A stretch of DNA of 64,000 nucleotides from Hypomesus transpacificus (taxonomy: Eukaryota > Chordata > Actinopteri > Osmeriformes > Osmeridae), in the NCBI RefSeq assembly GCF_021917145.1, contig NC_061063.1:7197944-7261943 (forward strand), in the 5' to 3' direction. Both the position numbers and the translations under genes were made by a program. Shown here piece by piece: positions 16,061 through 28,262 of this stretch (its first letter is position 1; each line of letters begins with the position of its first letter). Below the pieces are notes generated by a model. The model saw only the letters and a program-made list of their open reading frames with translations, was not told where the DNA came from and did not search any database.

Positions 16061-17314
16061 ATGAAGACCCCGAAATCCAACGGCGAGATGCCAGGCTCCC
16101 CCTCGCGCTCTCGGAAGTCTCGCTTCAGCCTCCGCGGCCGGAAGAAGAAGGAGAGCCTGATCCAGGGAAAGCTGCGCATCCGCTCCATGCCAGGTGTCTT
16201 CTTGGTCCTGGGTGTCATCGTGGTGGTGGTGGGCACTGCCCTGGCCGTGGCAGGGTACTGGCCCTACCGGACGCACCGCTCAGTCTTGCCTGAACCGACT
16301 GATGGAGGAGGGGTTGTGGAGCCTCAGGCTTCTGGCTGGAGTCTGGGGGCCAAGGGCTTCCTTTCCACAGCCAGCCTCATCCACAGTGAGAGGATGAAGC
16401 TGCTGGGCCCTGTCATCATGGGCGTGGGCCTCTTCATCCTCATCTGCGCCAACACGGTGCTGTATGAGAACCGCGACAGGGAGACCCAGATGCTCCTGGC
16501 TCAGATGCGCAACGTCATCTGCTCCGTGTCAGCGGCAGTGCCCTCGGCCGACCTCTCGGAAATTGCGGCAGCCAACTCCATGGCGAGACACTACCAGTGG
16601 TTGAGCACTCTGCCCGCCGCCCACCTCAATATTCTGTGTCTACAACAGCTGGCCTGTTCTGAGCCCTTATTGCAGACCAGGGACCTGGGGGAGGAGGACA
16701 TGCCAGGCAAAACCTACCGGCAGGCTACTCTGAGGACAGAGGCCTTGCACCACCAGGAGTCCGCCTCCACCCCCTCCCTCCACTCATCCCACTCCAATTC
16801 CTGCAACTCCAGCAAGACAGACTGCAACACACTGGCAGACACGGAGGTAGACCCCCAGCGCGCCACCCTCTTTAAGCTCAACAACTGCCTGGTGTCGGCC
16901 AGCTCCATGTCCACCCTGGGTGTGGATGACTGGGATGTCCCCGCCACGCTGCCCAGACGCTCCCACAGTGTGAGCTACAGAACTAACCCTCGTGACCCAC
17001 ACACCACTGCAGTGTGTCTGGGGGACAAGCTGGCAGCACCCTGCGGACAGGGACAGTTAGGAAGGGCCAAGCCTGCCAGGAGAGAGTCCAACGCAGACGT
17101 GTGTGTGAACGTCTGTGGCCGGGAGGCAGAGCCCCCGGAGCTTGCGTCTGTTGAGGTGCAGAGGCATCGGAGCTGGCCCCGGATAGACCTGGGGTATGCC
17201 AGGCGCTACCTGAAGCTGGAGAATAAGGAGGACTCTGTCGACAAGCTGCTGGACCAACTAGAGCAGCAATGCTCTCAGTGGGATAAGAGCTTTGGCTCGG
17301 GGCCTTTCCAGTGA
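16061..17314 (+). CDS. tmem200b: Transmembrane protein 200B (single coding exon)
   Basis: The ATG at 16061 (context CAACCATGA) opens a 417-aa frame with no introns, as usual for TMEM200 genes. A basic cytosolic N-terminus contains GRKKKE. Two membrane helices follow, about 45-66 (GVFLVLGVIVVVVGTALAV) and 114-134 (LLGPVIMGVGLFILICAN), with GYWPYR after the first and LYENRDRETQ after the second. The long Ser-rich tail keeps a LNNCLV block and ends with the conserved SWPRIDLGYARRYLKLENKE region. The N-terminal helix pair and this terminal motif define the family. Molecular function is not established. Assignment to TMEM200B over A or C rests on its position between srsf4 and epb41. Confidence 0.93.
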   Translation: MKTPKSNGEMPGSPSRSRKSRFSLRGRKKKESLIQGKLRIRSMPGVFLVLGVIVVVVGTALAVAGYWPYRTHRSVLPEPTDGGGVVEPQASGWSLGAKGFLSTASLIHSERMKLLGPVIMGVGLFILICANTVLYENRDRETQMLLAQMRNVICSVSAAVPSADLSEIAAANSMARHYQWLSTLPAAHLNILCLQQLACSEPLLQTRDLGEEDMPGKTYRQATLRTEALHHQESASTPSLHSSHSNSCNSSKTDCNTLADTEVDPQRATLFKLNNCLVSASSMSTLGVDDWDVPATLPRRSHSVSYRTNPRDPHTTAVCLGDKLAAPCGQGQLGRAKPARRESNADVCVNVCGREAEPPELASVEVQRHRSWPRIDLGYARRYLKLENKEDSVDKLLDQLEQQCSQWDKSFGSGPFQ

Positions 17315-18146
17315 GGGAGATCTTGGCAAGGATCCATCAGCTTGTTGAAGAAGAATTCCCATGGATGCTAATGCATCAATGAGAAGTGTAGGCTCTTCCT
17401 CTGGATCATACCACTGCACTTATTTCCATTGACTCCTGAATTCCGAGAGTCCTGATGCAACCTCAGTCCAGCCCATGTATCATTCTGTGATAATACTGAC
17501 ATACTGTCGGAAACTGTTTTCTTTTGGGAGGTGCAATGTGAAGGAGCTTCCAGTGTTAAGATATCTAAAGATACAACACTTGGTCATTGCTTCTTAGGCT
17601 GTGGAGTTCAAAGAACAAAAGTTGGGTTCTGTGGATGAATTACATGGAGTTGGCAGGCAAATATTAGTTTTTCTAAGAGGGTAAAAACTCCATATCACAT
17701 ACTGTCATAGTTGAGTGGAGCGATTTGCCAGTCTGTTTGCTGGATTGCATTTGTGGTTGGCAAAAATGTGAGGAATCAATTTTGTCCTTCCTTTGCCAAA
17801 GCGTTACTTGTTTTTAGGATACAGCAAGCACATCCTATTTGAATGAGAGAGATAGATTGTAGGCAGAGGAACTGTCTTCACTGTGTAATCCATTTAAAAC
17901 CAAACCACTAGAATATGCAGAGCCTTAAAGGTGCTGATAGCTTCTGACAAGTGCAGCTAGACTAAAGAAAGGTTGGGGCTTAGACATGTAAGGTCTAGGA
18001 GACCACATTAGTTGCATGATGAAGATGCCGTATGTCACATTGTAATAATTATGCAGAACAATGGCTGTATTCGTGGTGTATTAGGGAGAGAGAGAAATAG
18101 TCAAGGTTCCCTGTCATGAATAATGTGTCGATTTACAGTGTCCTTT

Positions 18147-18216
18147 CCCAGGTTATTAACTAGATTACCGGAGTGATAACACCCAGGTTATTAACTAGAT
18201 TACTGGGAGTGATAAC
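18147..18216. repeat. 35-bp direct tandem duplication
   Basis: Two near-identical copies, 18147-18181 and 18182-18216, each starting CCCAGGTTATTAACTAGATT, in the tmem200b 3' flank. They differ by one substitution and one base indel. Confidence 0.85.
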
Positions 18217-19289
18217 AGCAGAGGAGGCCTCTCCGTCCTCTCCTCTGTTGATCACTTCTCTCTGATTCCTAGAATGAATATCATATGTCTAGGTGGGGTG
18301 TTCAGGAGAAATAGAGCTTCAAGTATTGGAGGGCACCAGCAGAGAGACATCTCTGTTTGATTTAGTGGGACGATTCAGTGTATTTGCATGCAGTCGGGGA
18401 TGTTGGGGGGTATCGTAAAGGGGAGAACATGACTCTTTCCAGAGGACACTTCCCCCCTCCTCTTTCTTCTTTTCCTTCTCCCACCCTCCACTCACAGATG
18501 TGAGGAGAGGGCCCCAACATGTTTACAATTCCACAGTCTCAATTTGTCTCGCTCTCTTTGTCTGTACTGCCTGTTTTGTATGCCGTGTGTGACAACTTGT
18601 GTTCTAACTGTATATCAAGCAATATCAGTGGTCTGACAGAACAATCAATGGCCACGTCTGGCCCTGTTGACCCACAGAATTAAACGTAATGCCATGTCAT
18701 GCCTGTGTTTTAAATATAAGGCAGAGCTAAGAAAAACACATTTGTGCTGTCAGTCATTTAATTAATTCCAGTTGTCAAGATCATGATCTCAGAATTTTTT
18801 CTCAATGCAGTATAATTAAATCTTTGCTCAATGCTGATGACCCTGCTTCTCAGTAAACAGGCGTTTTTGCATTTCACTCTGCCTCACAGCTAGACAGTGT
18901 CAACTTGGGATTTGCACAAGGTTGCCTTCAACATCTCCAGAAATCTGTTCCTTCCACACTATTACCTATCACCGCTGAGCAACACAGAGGGTTGGATTTG
19001 GGAGTAAATGGAAGGATAAGAATGGAGCAATCTTCAAAGCCTCAGCACTCATCCATCTTCCATTCCTTCACGGATCTCGTTTTTATGCTAAATTCTGTTG
19101 TGGGGTTGACATCCTCTGACCTTGTGTTGAGGCACAGCCACTGTCGCTGAATCCTGACAGATCCTGGCACCTTTGTAGAGATTTGTGCTGGTCACAGCCT
19201 CGGTTTGGAGCTGTCCTTAGGGGAGAGAGCGGAAAGAGAAATTCCCTAGCTGTAATTATACTCGGCAACACCCTTAATGCTGGCCAACT

Positions 19290-19545
19290 CCCCCCCCCCC
19301 CCCCCCCCCCCCCCCCTTTCAGATTTTATGGTTCCTTCCGGGCAGGTATGCAGTCTCTCGTGATCTCTTCTCATTTAATTGGTCGTCTACAAGATGGCTT
19401 CTGCGATTCTAACAGCTCGTAAAGCTAGCAGGCAAGACCTGGGCCCCATGCTTCCAAAAGACATGATGAGGTGGGGGCATGTGGGGAGAGGGGTTGAGGC
19501 TTCTATTGTTACAGGAGAGCTTGGGGGGGGGGGGGGGGGGGGGGT
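19290..19545. repeat. Poly-C and poly-G runs in opposite orientation
   Basis: An uninterrupted C run at about 19291-19317 and a G run at about 19525-19543 lie 200 bp apart. They could pair with each other or form quadruplex or i-motif structures. Homopolymer lengths may not be assembled accurately. Confidence 0.8.
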
Positions 19546-21785
19546 CGGGGTGGAAAGTGACATCAGCTACTGCCAATGACAACAGTACTTGTCTCACTCG
19601 ACTGTGCACCTCCCACTCACTGTTTCTGTCCATTAAGCCTTGTAAATCCAGATGAAGGGCATTCAATCAGAGCAGTGCCGAACAGGAAGAGGATTGAGAT
19701 GTTTGGAGGTTTTCATTGATGGATCTCATATATGGAAGATCCTGCTGGGTTGGCTAGCACTGGCATCCAGTAGGCAAGGTGCTTCCCATTACTAGATCGA
19801 GTGCATTAGTGTCTGGCAGGCAGAGATTAAGCAAACCTAAGCATCTGCAGAATTATGTCAGTGGTGGTCAACAACTTCTAGTCCTGCAGTCTACAGACTT
19901 TTCGCTGATTCACTTAGACTGGGTACCATTCATTACCAGAAAATACTGTCATTTTAAAGGTATTTATTGTTGTTTCATCTGAGATGTAAATATAAAAAAA
20001 TCATATTAGTCTCTTTATTCAAAGTTAATATATACGACCCAGAAGGCAATCTACAGTTGCTATGTGAATATTTGGTCAAGAATTCTGACCTTACAAAACG
20101 TACTGTAGGTACTTTCTCCGGCCTAACTGCAATGTAGCATTCATAACGTGACTGCTAAAGCAGCCATTAAATACTGGTGGGTGGGAATGTCATGTCGCCC
20201 AACTCAGCCCAACAGTCTTGCAATTAGTGTGAGAGTGTGAGAGAGAACAAGAGAGAGGGAGTCTGATAAACGGCTTCAAGCTGGTTGTAATCGTTTTTAC
20301 TGCAGTCACTCCCAGAGGCGCAGTCTCGTTGGCCTGGGTGCAGGAGTCAATGGGATCCAGGTGTAGACAAGCAATAGTTACAAAGAAGATCCTTCTTCTG
20401 AAAAGAGACAGGGATGAAAGTTAGGGTAAAGTGTGACAAGACATGTTGTGTCCATGACTAATTCCCAGAATGTTTTAGTTTGGAGTTCACAAAGCATGGC
20501 GTCCAACCTTCCCCAACCAAGCAGATCAGCCTATCAGATCTGCCTGTAGGGTGTCAGTGGAGTGCGACAGGGAAAACACTTGAATGGAGGTTTCTGCTTC
20601 CTTTTCTCCGAGCACTCCAAGTCACCAGCTTGTGGAAACAGTCTCACACAAAACAGGCTTTACAGGCTCTCCAATGAGGCAATGAGGTAGAAAGGGATTA
20701 ATGACAATGGGGTAATTATGGAGCCCGTTTACTGCAGCAACAAAAGAGGCACACTGCACAAACCCTGAGTTTCTGAAAGGCTTTCCAGCATTATTCAGAC
20801 ATGGAGGATTATACTTGCATGTGCTCAAAATACTCAATTACATTATATGTACGGTCATTATCCAGATTCCAAGGTAGCAAACACCCCTGTTTATTTTTAT
20901 TATGTGTTCTTAATGTGATTTTCCTATTATTTCCTTGCTGTGGTGGAGCTCTTGAGGTTGAGGACATTCAGACTAGTTTATAGTGAATTTGGGTATTTTT
21001 TGTGTTCACTTTTGCAATCCTTTATGCAGATAAACAAAGCACAATCTGATGGCTGGGAAAATTGGATGACAATGTGATTCAATAACAAAAGTGTCAATGA
21101 CAGTACATAACTCAGCTACCCCCCCCCCCCCTGCATGTTCAGCAGAGAGTTGGCCAGTGGGAAACTTATAGGAATCATGGGAATAGGCAGGGGTGGGTAT
21201 TAGCTCAGTGGTAGAAAATTTGACCGCAGATCAAAAAGTAACAGGTTTTTAGTAAGATTTGAGTCATTTCAGGGATTTGCCAAAAACTTGTTTTAAGAGT
21301 TAAATAATAATAGTAGCTGATTTGAGTAAGCCTATTCAGTCAGAACAGTAATGAGTTAAAGTGTCGGTTGTTTTTGGAAACCTTTTCAAGTGACCTTTCT
21401 AGCTGGAATTCTATGAGCACAAGTGTCCATGTATGCAGTTGGTGCTTGTCTGCCTGTCTAGTGGGACTTGTATGACAGCCGGCTGGGGCTCTTTGATGAT
21501 GCGTGCCCACGCGCAGGGAGGCAGGGATCCCCGCCAGCGAATCACTCGGCTCATGGGGAGAGTAACTCGTCCTCCATGTCAAAAGTGTCTTTGTGACTAA
21601 AACTTCATTATGTCAACTGTTAACCCTATCAGCTTACATCTAGTCTGCTATTTGCCCACCGATCAATAGAACAAAGGGCTCGCTTCACTCTTGAGAGCAG
21701 TGTGTTTTTTGAATTTATTTAACACTTCTCAGACTCCATACTGTAGGGATCCCTGGCTGGCAGAGATTCCCCTCATCTTCCCCTC

Positions 21786-21852
<67 letters not shown>
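21786..21852. repeat. CT dinucleotide microsatellite
   Basis: About 33 units of TC/CT, almost pure, in intergenic DNA. Confidence 0.95.
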
Positions 21853-23415
21853 CTCAGCTCATATTTCATGATTATCACGGAGCATCACACACTCCCCCAC
21901 AGATCACTTGACTGTGCGCTCGGGTGTGTGTGCGTGAGGTGGAGAAGGAAAAGGAGGGAATTCGGCGGCTGGTTTTCTGCAGTGTTCTGATACTGCTCAC
22001 TGTCCAATCAGGATGGAGATAACCATCCAGCAGAAGGTTTTCAAAGCCTTTGACTCTGACATGCTGGAACTGACGAGGGTGCCTAGCTGTCGTTGGTGTG
22101 TGCCAACACCAGTCCTCCTGGAGATGGCTCTGGAGGTGTTTGTTAAACATATCCCATTCCTTCTGACTGTTTTATTTTAGGACAGCTGCTCTGCTGCCGG
22201 ATGGTGTGTGTGTGTATGTGTATTAATTTGATTTTCTTTCTCAGATGTGTGGATGTGTGAAAGGAGCAAGCCTATGTTTTAAACAGTGAGTCAGTATGCA
22301 TGGGGTGCAGCGAGAGTGTGAGATGGGACTATCTCTAAAGCCTAAGTGATGTTTACTTTCATCTGGCTCAGATAGCACATCCTTGCAGACCGCACAGACA
22401 GAATGACAAATTGAGGAGGAGTACTGCGTGTGTTTATGAACATGCATGTTTACCGTTTAGATTTGATTACATCGCCATTTAAAAAATCGAAATAATAATG
22501 GTAATCTTGTACATTTTTTCACAGAGGGTTGAAGCCCGTTTATAGAATGTGTGCGTGTTTGTGTGGCCAGTGCGACATCACTTGTTTACCATTAGTCTCC
22601 AGGTTCCAGTCACGAATCTGCTCTGGTGTGGAGCGGAGAGCGCCTCTGTTATTCAAACAGAATAATCAAACCTCACCCCTCCTCCCTCGCCTTTCCTCTG
22701 GCCCATACTTTACTCTGCAGTCTCCTCTCTCTCCACACGCCTACCTTACATAAGGTTATCAATTTTGGATGGATATACGAAGATGGCGCGAGAGCCTGAA
22801 AGGAATAACTTTTTTATTTTTCACCAGCAAATTATGCACATGTAGTTGACATCGGGCCGTCGTCAGCTTTGGGAGCAGACCACAGAACGAAGCCAGATGA
22901 AGTGTGAACGCAGCTGAGAGGGCCGAAGTGAAGACTGGTCACATTTGTGTAACACAACGTGTGCGTGCATGAATCCATGCACGTTTTATCCAGTTACGAG
23001 TTCCATGAAACTCAATTTCATGTCGCTTCTCCTGGGAAAAAGGTTTATGGTTATACAAACCTTTAAACAACAACCCTCACCACCACCACTAACGTTTCAG
23101 AAAGTGGAGAAATTGAAAGATTTGTTGACATTTCCCTCCCTTCGCTTTAAGACTTGACCTTTTCTAGCGCTAGCATTGGATGTGCCGAGTGGCCATTTTC
23201 CTCTATTTAATTGTTGACAGGCAAAACAGCTCCGTTGCAATAATCCTCAACCCAAGTCACTAGCGTCTAATTATGCATTTGTTTCCATCATTAATTCAGC
23301 TCCAATTGAAAAAAAGACCCCTTGCATTGCAGAGCTGCCAATGCAGCCATAGGATGACATTATCAACAACTCCCACATGCTCTGCTCCTCAAAGCGCAGG
23401 ATTAAATAGGTGTCA

Positions 23416-23443
23416 TCTCTCTCTCTCTCTCTCTCTCCCTCTC

Positions 23444-23493
<50 letters not shown>
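23416..23493. repeat. CT dinucleotide microsatellite
   Basis: A CT tract interrupted by CCC and TAT near 23436-23451, in intergenic DNA. Confidence 0.95.
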
Positions 23494-23497
<4 letters not shown>

Positions 23498-24480
23498 ACC
23501 TCATTTTCTCTATATTTCCCTCTCTCTCTACTTGCTACAGTGTTCCAGTGCCCCTGATGTCACAGAAGGCCCCTGCAGGCCTGTCCCTGTTTCATGTATG
23601 CTAGGTTAACCTTGTTTTAGTACTCAGACATTCATATGGCTAAGCAGCATCAAGGGAAACACATAATTCCAGTCATTACACAACAGTTTTTAAAACACAT
23701 GAAACAGCGAGGCGTGGCCTCCTCCCCGTAATACACTAACACCAGATTTGCTGCTGTTACACATGGCTTAGTAAAGGAGTTGAGTTAAAACAGTCCTGAC
23801 ACGTTCTGCCCTCACTTCTGTCTGTGCATAGCAAAAAAAGAAAAAACAGGCTGGTGGGAATGTTTTAATGCTGGCAATAAAAGCATGCTCAGAGATGTTT
23901 TGTAAGATTTAAGAACTGAAGTGGATGGCTTGTGAGGCATCATTTCATTAGTGTAACTTACAGGGTGTTGGAAATGCTTCCTTCACTAAGGATCGTGTTC
24001 GTAGTTGTGTCACAGTGGCCCTCAGTGAGAGATCGATGAGCCTACGTGATTAATACTAAGATGTAACCCATTCCAATGATATTACATTTCCATGGTAATT
24101 TTAAGGTGTATATAAAGGTTACTGCCTTAATACAATGAATGCGTACGTCTGATGATTCAAAAATCTATACGGAGAACTTGAGGATTCTGCAAGCTCTGTA
24201 CTTTTGAGCAGAGCCCCAGAGGATAATGTGTCTTCAGTGATGGACTCATAAAAGCACTGTCAAATCCAACCATGGCATCTATTCTGAGGTCCACAGGAAC
24301 TTACAGTAGACAGGGCCATAGCTGTCTGGGAGAATTTGCTCATCAACACTAACTCAAAGATGTCCAATTCAAATCACTGAGGCACCAATTACAGCCTCAG
24401 TTTAATACTGGGGAGCTGACCTAAAAGGCCATCCAGACACTCAGTGATTCTGCGAATGAATAATATCTAGGAGCCAAGCC

Positions 24481-24601
24481 GTTAATAATAATAATAATAC
24501 ATTTGATTTCTAACGCACCTTTCATCTGAAAACAGATCTCAAGGTGCTATAGTTAAGAGTTATAAAACAAGGTAAAACATCAATATTAAATACAATTAGA
24601 C
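24481..24601 (-). mobile_element. 3' tail of older LINE (left part of split element)
   Basis: Read on the minus strand this has the typical end of a fish L2/Rex1-type LINE: CACCTTGAGATCTGTTTTCA, then a GTGCG block, finishing in an ATT trinucleotide tail (TAATAATAATAATAA at 24484-24498 on plus). It probably belongs with the coding fragment at 27262-27780; the younger LINE lies between them. Confidence 0.6.
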
Positions 24602-27260
24602 ATTTACATTTACATTACATTTACATTTATTCATTCAGCAGACGCTTTTGTCCAAAGCGACTTCCAAGAGAGAGCTTCACAAAGTGCATAGGTCACTGAT
24701 AATAACAACAAGATAGCCCCACAGCATTGCGGGTAGTCAAAAACAAGAAGTACATATTGTGGACAACCAAAAAATAGTGCTAAAGGGAAGAAACCATAAG
24801 AGCATGTAGTTAAACAAGTTAAAATTACACAACATTGATCTCTAAGTGCAGGTGTACCTGTAGGAAAGCAATAAAAATAGGATTAACTAAAAAAAGAAGA
24901 ATACAACAGTTTAAATCAGCTACCACTAACCAACAAGAGCAACAGTCTAAGCAAGAGTCATTGTGAACCTTGAGGAAACTAGCGTTGGATTCAGCAAACC
25001 ATTCCTAAGTACCATTGTACTCCCGGAACAAGTGCGTCTTGAGCCTTCTCTTGAAGGTGGAGAGACAGTCCGTGTCTCTGATGGAGGTGGGGAGTTGATT
25101 CCACCACTGGGGTGCCAGGCAGGAGAAGAGCTTGTGCTGGGACCGGGCGGTCTTGAGAGGTGGGACCACCAGGCGGTTGTCTGAAGAAGACCGTAGGTGG
25201 CGGGTGGGGGTGTAAGGCTGCAGGAGAGACTTGATGTAGTCGGGCGCAGTTCCATTCACTGCTCGGAAGGTCAGTACCAGGGTCTTGAATCTGATGCGGG
25301 CCGTTATGGGTAGCCAGTGGAGGGAGATGAGGAGCGGGGTAACGTGGGAGCGTCTGGGTAGATTGTAGACCAGACGGGCCGCTGCGTTCTGAATTCTCTG
25401 AAGAGGGCGGGTTGCGCATGATGGGAGACCGGCGAGCAGCGAGTTGCAGTAGTCCAACTTGGAGAGGACAAGTGCTTGGACAAGCAGCTGGGTGGAGTGC
25501 TCAGACAGGTATCTCCTGATCTTCCGGATGTTGTAGAGGGTGAATCTACACGACCGGGAGACCGCAGCAATGTGGGCCGTGAGGGAGAGCTCGTTGTCCA
25601 TGGTCACCCCAAGGTTCCTGGCAGAGGATGAGGGGGTCACCGTCGCAGATCCCAGGGTGATTGAGAAGTCATGGGAGATGGAGGGTTTGGCCGGGATGAT
25701 GAGAAGTTCTGTTTTGGCAAGGTTCAGCTGGAGATGGTGCTCAGTCATCCAGGCGGAGATGTCTGCGAGGCAGGCCTCAATCCTAGCTGAGATCCCCGGA
25801 TCGGTCGGAGGGAATGACAGGTACAGCTGCGTGTCGTCAGCGTAGCAGTGGTAGGAGAAGCCATGGGAGGTGATGATTGGTCCAAGTGAGGTGGTGTACA
25901 GAGAGAAGAGGAGGGGACCAAGGACGGAGCCCTGTGGGACACCAGTGGAGAGCTGGCGTGGGCCTGACAGTTTGCCTCCCCAGGAGACCTGGTAGGATCT
26001 TCCCGACAGGTAGGATGAGATCCACTGGAGTGCAGTGCCAGTGATGCCCATCTCAGAAAGTCTGGAGAGCAGGATCTGGTGGTTAACCGTATCAAACGCC
26101 GCAGAAAGGTCCAGCAGAATGATGACGGATGACCTGGAAGCCGCTCTGGCAGACTGGAGGGCAGTGGTGACTGAAAGGAGGGCAGTCTCTGTGGAGTGGC
26201 CGGTCTTGAAGCCCGATTGGTTGGGGTCGAGCAGTTTGTTCTGAGAAAGGAAGTTAGACAGTTGGTTAGATACAGCACGTTCAATTGTTTTAGAAAAGAA
26301 GGGCAACAATGATACCGGTCTGTAGTTCTGGAGGACGGCAGGGTTAAGGGAGGGTTTTTTGAGTAAAGGGGTAACTCTGGCCTGTTTGAAGGCAGAGGGG
26401 AAGGTGCCAGAGGTAAGAGAGGAGTTTAGAACATGGAGCAGAAAAGTTATGATAGAGGGGGAGATGGTTTGAAAGAGAGGGGAGGGGACAGGATCAAGGG
26501 GACAGGAGGTGGGGCGATGAGAGAGAATGAGGTCAGAGAGCTCTGCCTCGGACAGGGGAGAGAAGGAGTTTAGACATTTAGTTGGGTCAGAAATGGAGGG
26601 TGAGGGGGTAGGAAGGGTGGGTTTAGGGAACCGACTGCTAATGTCGGCGACTTTTTTCTCAAAGAAAGAGGAGAAGTCGTCTGCTGTCAGGGTGGAGGGA
26701 GGGGGTGGGGGAGGTGGGTTAAGAAGGGTGGAGAAGGTAGAAAAAAGTTTGTGGGGGTTTGAAGCGGAGTTAATTTTGTTAAGAAAGTAGAGGGTTTTGG
26801 CACCAGATATGTGAGAAGAGAAGGATTTGAGGAGGGAGTGATACTTATCAAGGTCCAGACCGTCTTTGGACTTGCGCCATCTCCTCTCAGCTGCTCGAAG
26901 GGTGGACCGTTCTTCACGAATAACATCCGTAAGCCACGGGCAGGGGGGAGAAGATCGTGCAGGCCTGGTAGACAGGGGACAGAGAGAGTCAAGTGCTGCA
27001 GTTAAAGTTTTTAGCAAGGTGTCGGTGGCAGTGTTAGTGGGGTGGGACGAGAACCCGTCAATAGGAGGGAGGGAGGATGTTACAATAGAGGAGAAGTGGG
27101 AGGGGGATAGCGAGCGGAGGTTGCGCCGGAAAGTTACAAGGGGAGGGGAGGTAGGAGGGGTTGGAGGGAGAGAGACAGTGAATTGGATAAAGTAGTGATC
27201 AGAGATGTGCAGTGGGGTTACAGAGGTTAAGTCGGTGATACAGTTGCGTGTCAGGACGAG
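24602..27260 (-). mobile_element. 5'-truncated L2-type LINE with open reverse transcriptase
   Basis: The minus-strand element has a 3'UTR (24602-25004) ending in the fish LINE/SINE tail (GCAGACGCTTTTGTCCAAAGC in reverse complement, then ATTTACATTTACAT repeats). The body is one long open frame. Truncation falls inside the endonuclease: the first readable part has the ISDH motif of APE-type endonucleases. A 10-bp ACAATTAGAC occurs at 24592-24601 and again at 27293-27302, and ACAATT occurs at 27262, suggesting a target-site duplication around this insertion. Confidence 0.9.
25005..27259 (-). CDS. LINE ORF2-type protein: endonuclease end plus reverse transcriptase
   Basis: The frame has no stop over about 750 codons but lacks its true start because the element is 5'-truncated. 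In order it holds the endonuclease C-terminus (HISDHYF), a linker with a proline run, and the reverse transcriptase: [53 protein letters not shown], and catalytic YADD at 25833-25844. The C-terminal LHWLPI region follows. The intact catalytic box and absence of stops suggest recent insertion. Without a full endonuclease and promoter the copy should not move by itself. It is mobile-element coding sequence, not a host gene. Confidence 0.9.
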
Positions 27261-27261
27261 G

Positions 27262-27780
27262 ACAATTCAAACTCATAGACACTAGACACTAGACAATTAG
27301 ACTAGACACTAGACACTAGACACTAGACACTAGACAATTCAAACTCATAAGATCTGCTAAAAATAAATGTTTTTAGTCCTTTTTTAAAAGTCTCAGTGGT
27401 TTGAGGTGCCCTCAGATGGTCGGGGAGGGCATTCCAGATCCGGGGAGCGGCGGAACAGAAAGCCCAGTCGCCCATGGTGCTGAGCTTAGTCCTGGGGAGA
27501 TGGAGGCGGTTTGAATTATTTGAGCGGAGGGATCGTGCTGTAGTTGTAGGGGTTAGTAGTTCCTTCAGGTAGGGGGGAGCATTGCCATGGATGCATTGAT
27601 GTGTGAGAAGGGAGACCTTGAATTCTATACTGGCGGAAACGGGAAGCCAGTGGAGTGAATGGAGTATGAGTGTGATGTGGTTGTATTTCCGCACTCTCAT
27701 CAGGATCCTTGCTGCACTGTTTTGGACATACTACAATCTCTGCAGGCTCTTGTGAGGGATCCCAGTGAGTTCACTTCACC
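27262..27780 (-). mobile_element. Older LINE fragment, reverse transcriptase C-terminus
   Basis: Minus-strand frames read YVQNSAARIL, then ILHSLHWLPVSASIEFKVSL and HGNAPPYLKELL, the conserved end of L2/CR1/Rex1-type proteins. An internal TAG before YVQN shows decay. Its sequence differs from the neighbouring open LINE, so it is another family. Its likely 3' end is at 24481-24601, which makes the intact LINE a nested insertion. Confidence 0.75.
27275..27335. repeat. ACTAGAC heptamer array at LINE junction
   Basis: Seven-base units (ACTAGAC, read as GTCTAGT on minus) lie between two copies of ACAATTCAAACTCATA (from 27262 and from about 27333). The array is at the boundary between the two LINEs and may come from slippage during insertion or be the tail of the older element. 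Confidence 0.8.
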
Positions 27781-28195
27781 GTAGACCCTGCGTGAGGGCA
27801 CAAACAAGCAGCGCTGTATGTGATGCTCAGCTTTGACAGCTGATGGAAGACTGGAAAGACAGAGGAATGAGATTGCCTGGTATGTGGAGAGGGAGAAAGT
27901 AGAGAGATAAGAGAATAACTGTCATGGTGAAACTAAGGGGAGTCTGACAATGAGAGCTGAAGTCAGAGATAGTTCTCAATATGCTGTTGGTTTATATTAA
28001 ATGATGACTGGAAACAAACTTAGCTATAGATACATTTCTAAGAAAGAAACATTTAAAGAACTGCGTAAAGATAAGGACTGTCAAGATCTATATTTTTTAT
28101 ATTTGAATAACTAAACCTCTTGGTTCCATTTAGAGTGTGTTCATCCATCTCTCGTTCTCCTCAGATGTTTTGAAAGCTACTTTCACAGAATGACA

Positions 28196-28262
28196 TTTTA
28201 TTTTATTTAACCTTTATTTTATCAGGCAAGTCCAGTCAAAATGTATTCTTATTTACAAAAAC
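28196..28262. repeat. Dispersed fish repeat fragment
   Basis: TTTATTTAACCTTTATTTTATCAGGCAAGTC followed by TTCTTATTTACAA matches, from memory, a very common interspersed sequence in salmonid-type fish genomes. The element class is not identified here. Confidence 0.4.

Larger units (their letters stand above)
17315..24480. other. tmem200b 3' flank and intergenic DNA
   Basis: I saw no canonical AATAAA close to the stop; ATTAAA variants occur at 18679-18684 and near 18814. The block contains a 35-bp tandem duplication, homopolymer C and G runs, two CT microsatellites and unremarkable AT-rich sequence. A 55-codon frame at about 22013, with a good Kozak context (AGGATGG), has no recognisable homology. 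No gene is called. Confidence 0.5.

Noticed and set aside
22013..22180. 55-codon frame with strong Kozak context (MEITIQQKVFKAFDSD)
   Set aside because: No homologue recognised, no partner exon, and no evidence beyond the start context.
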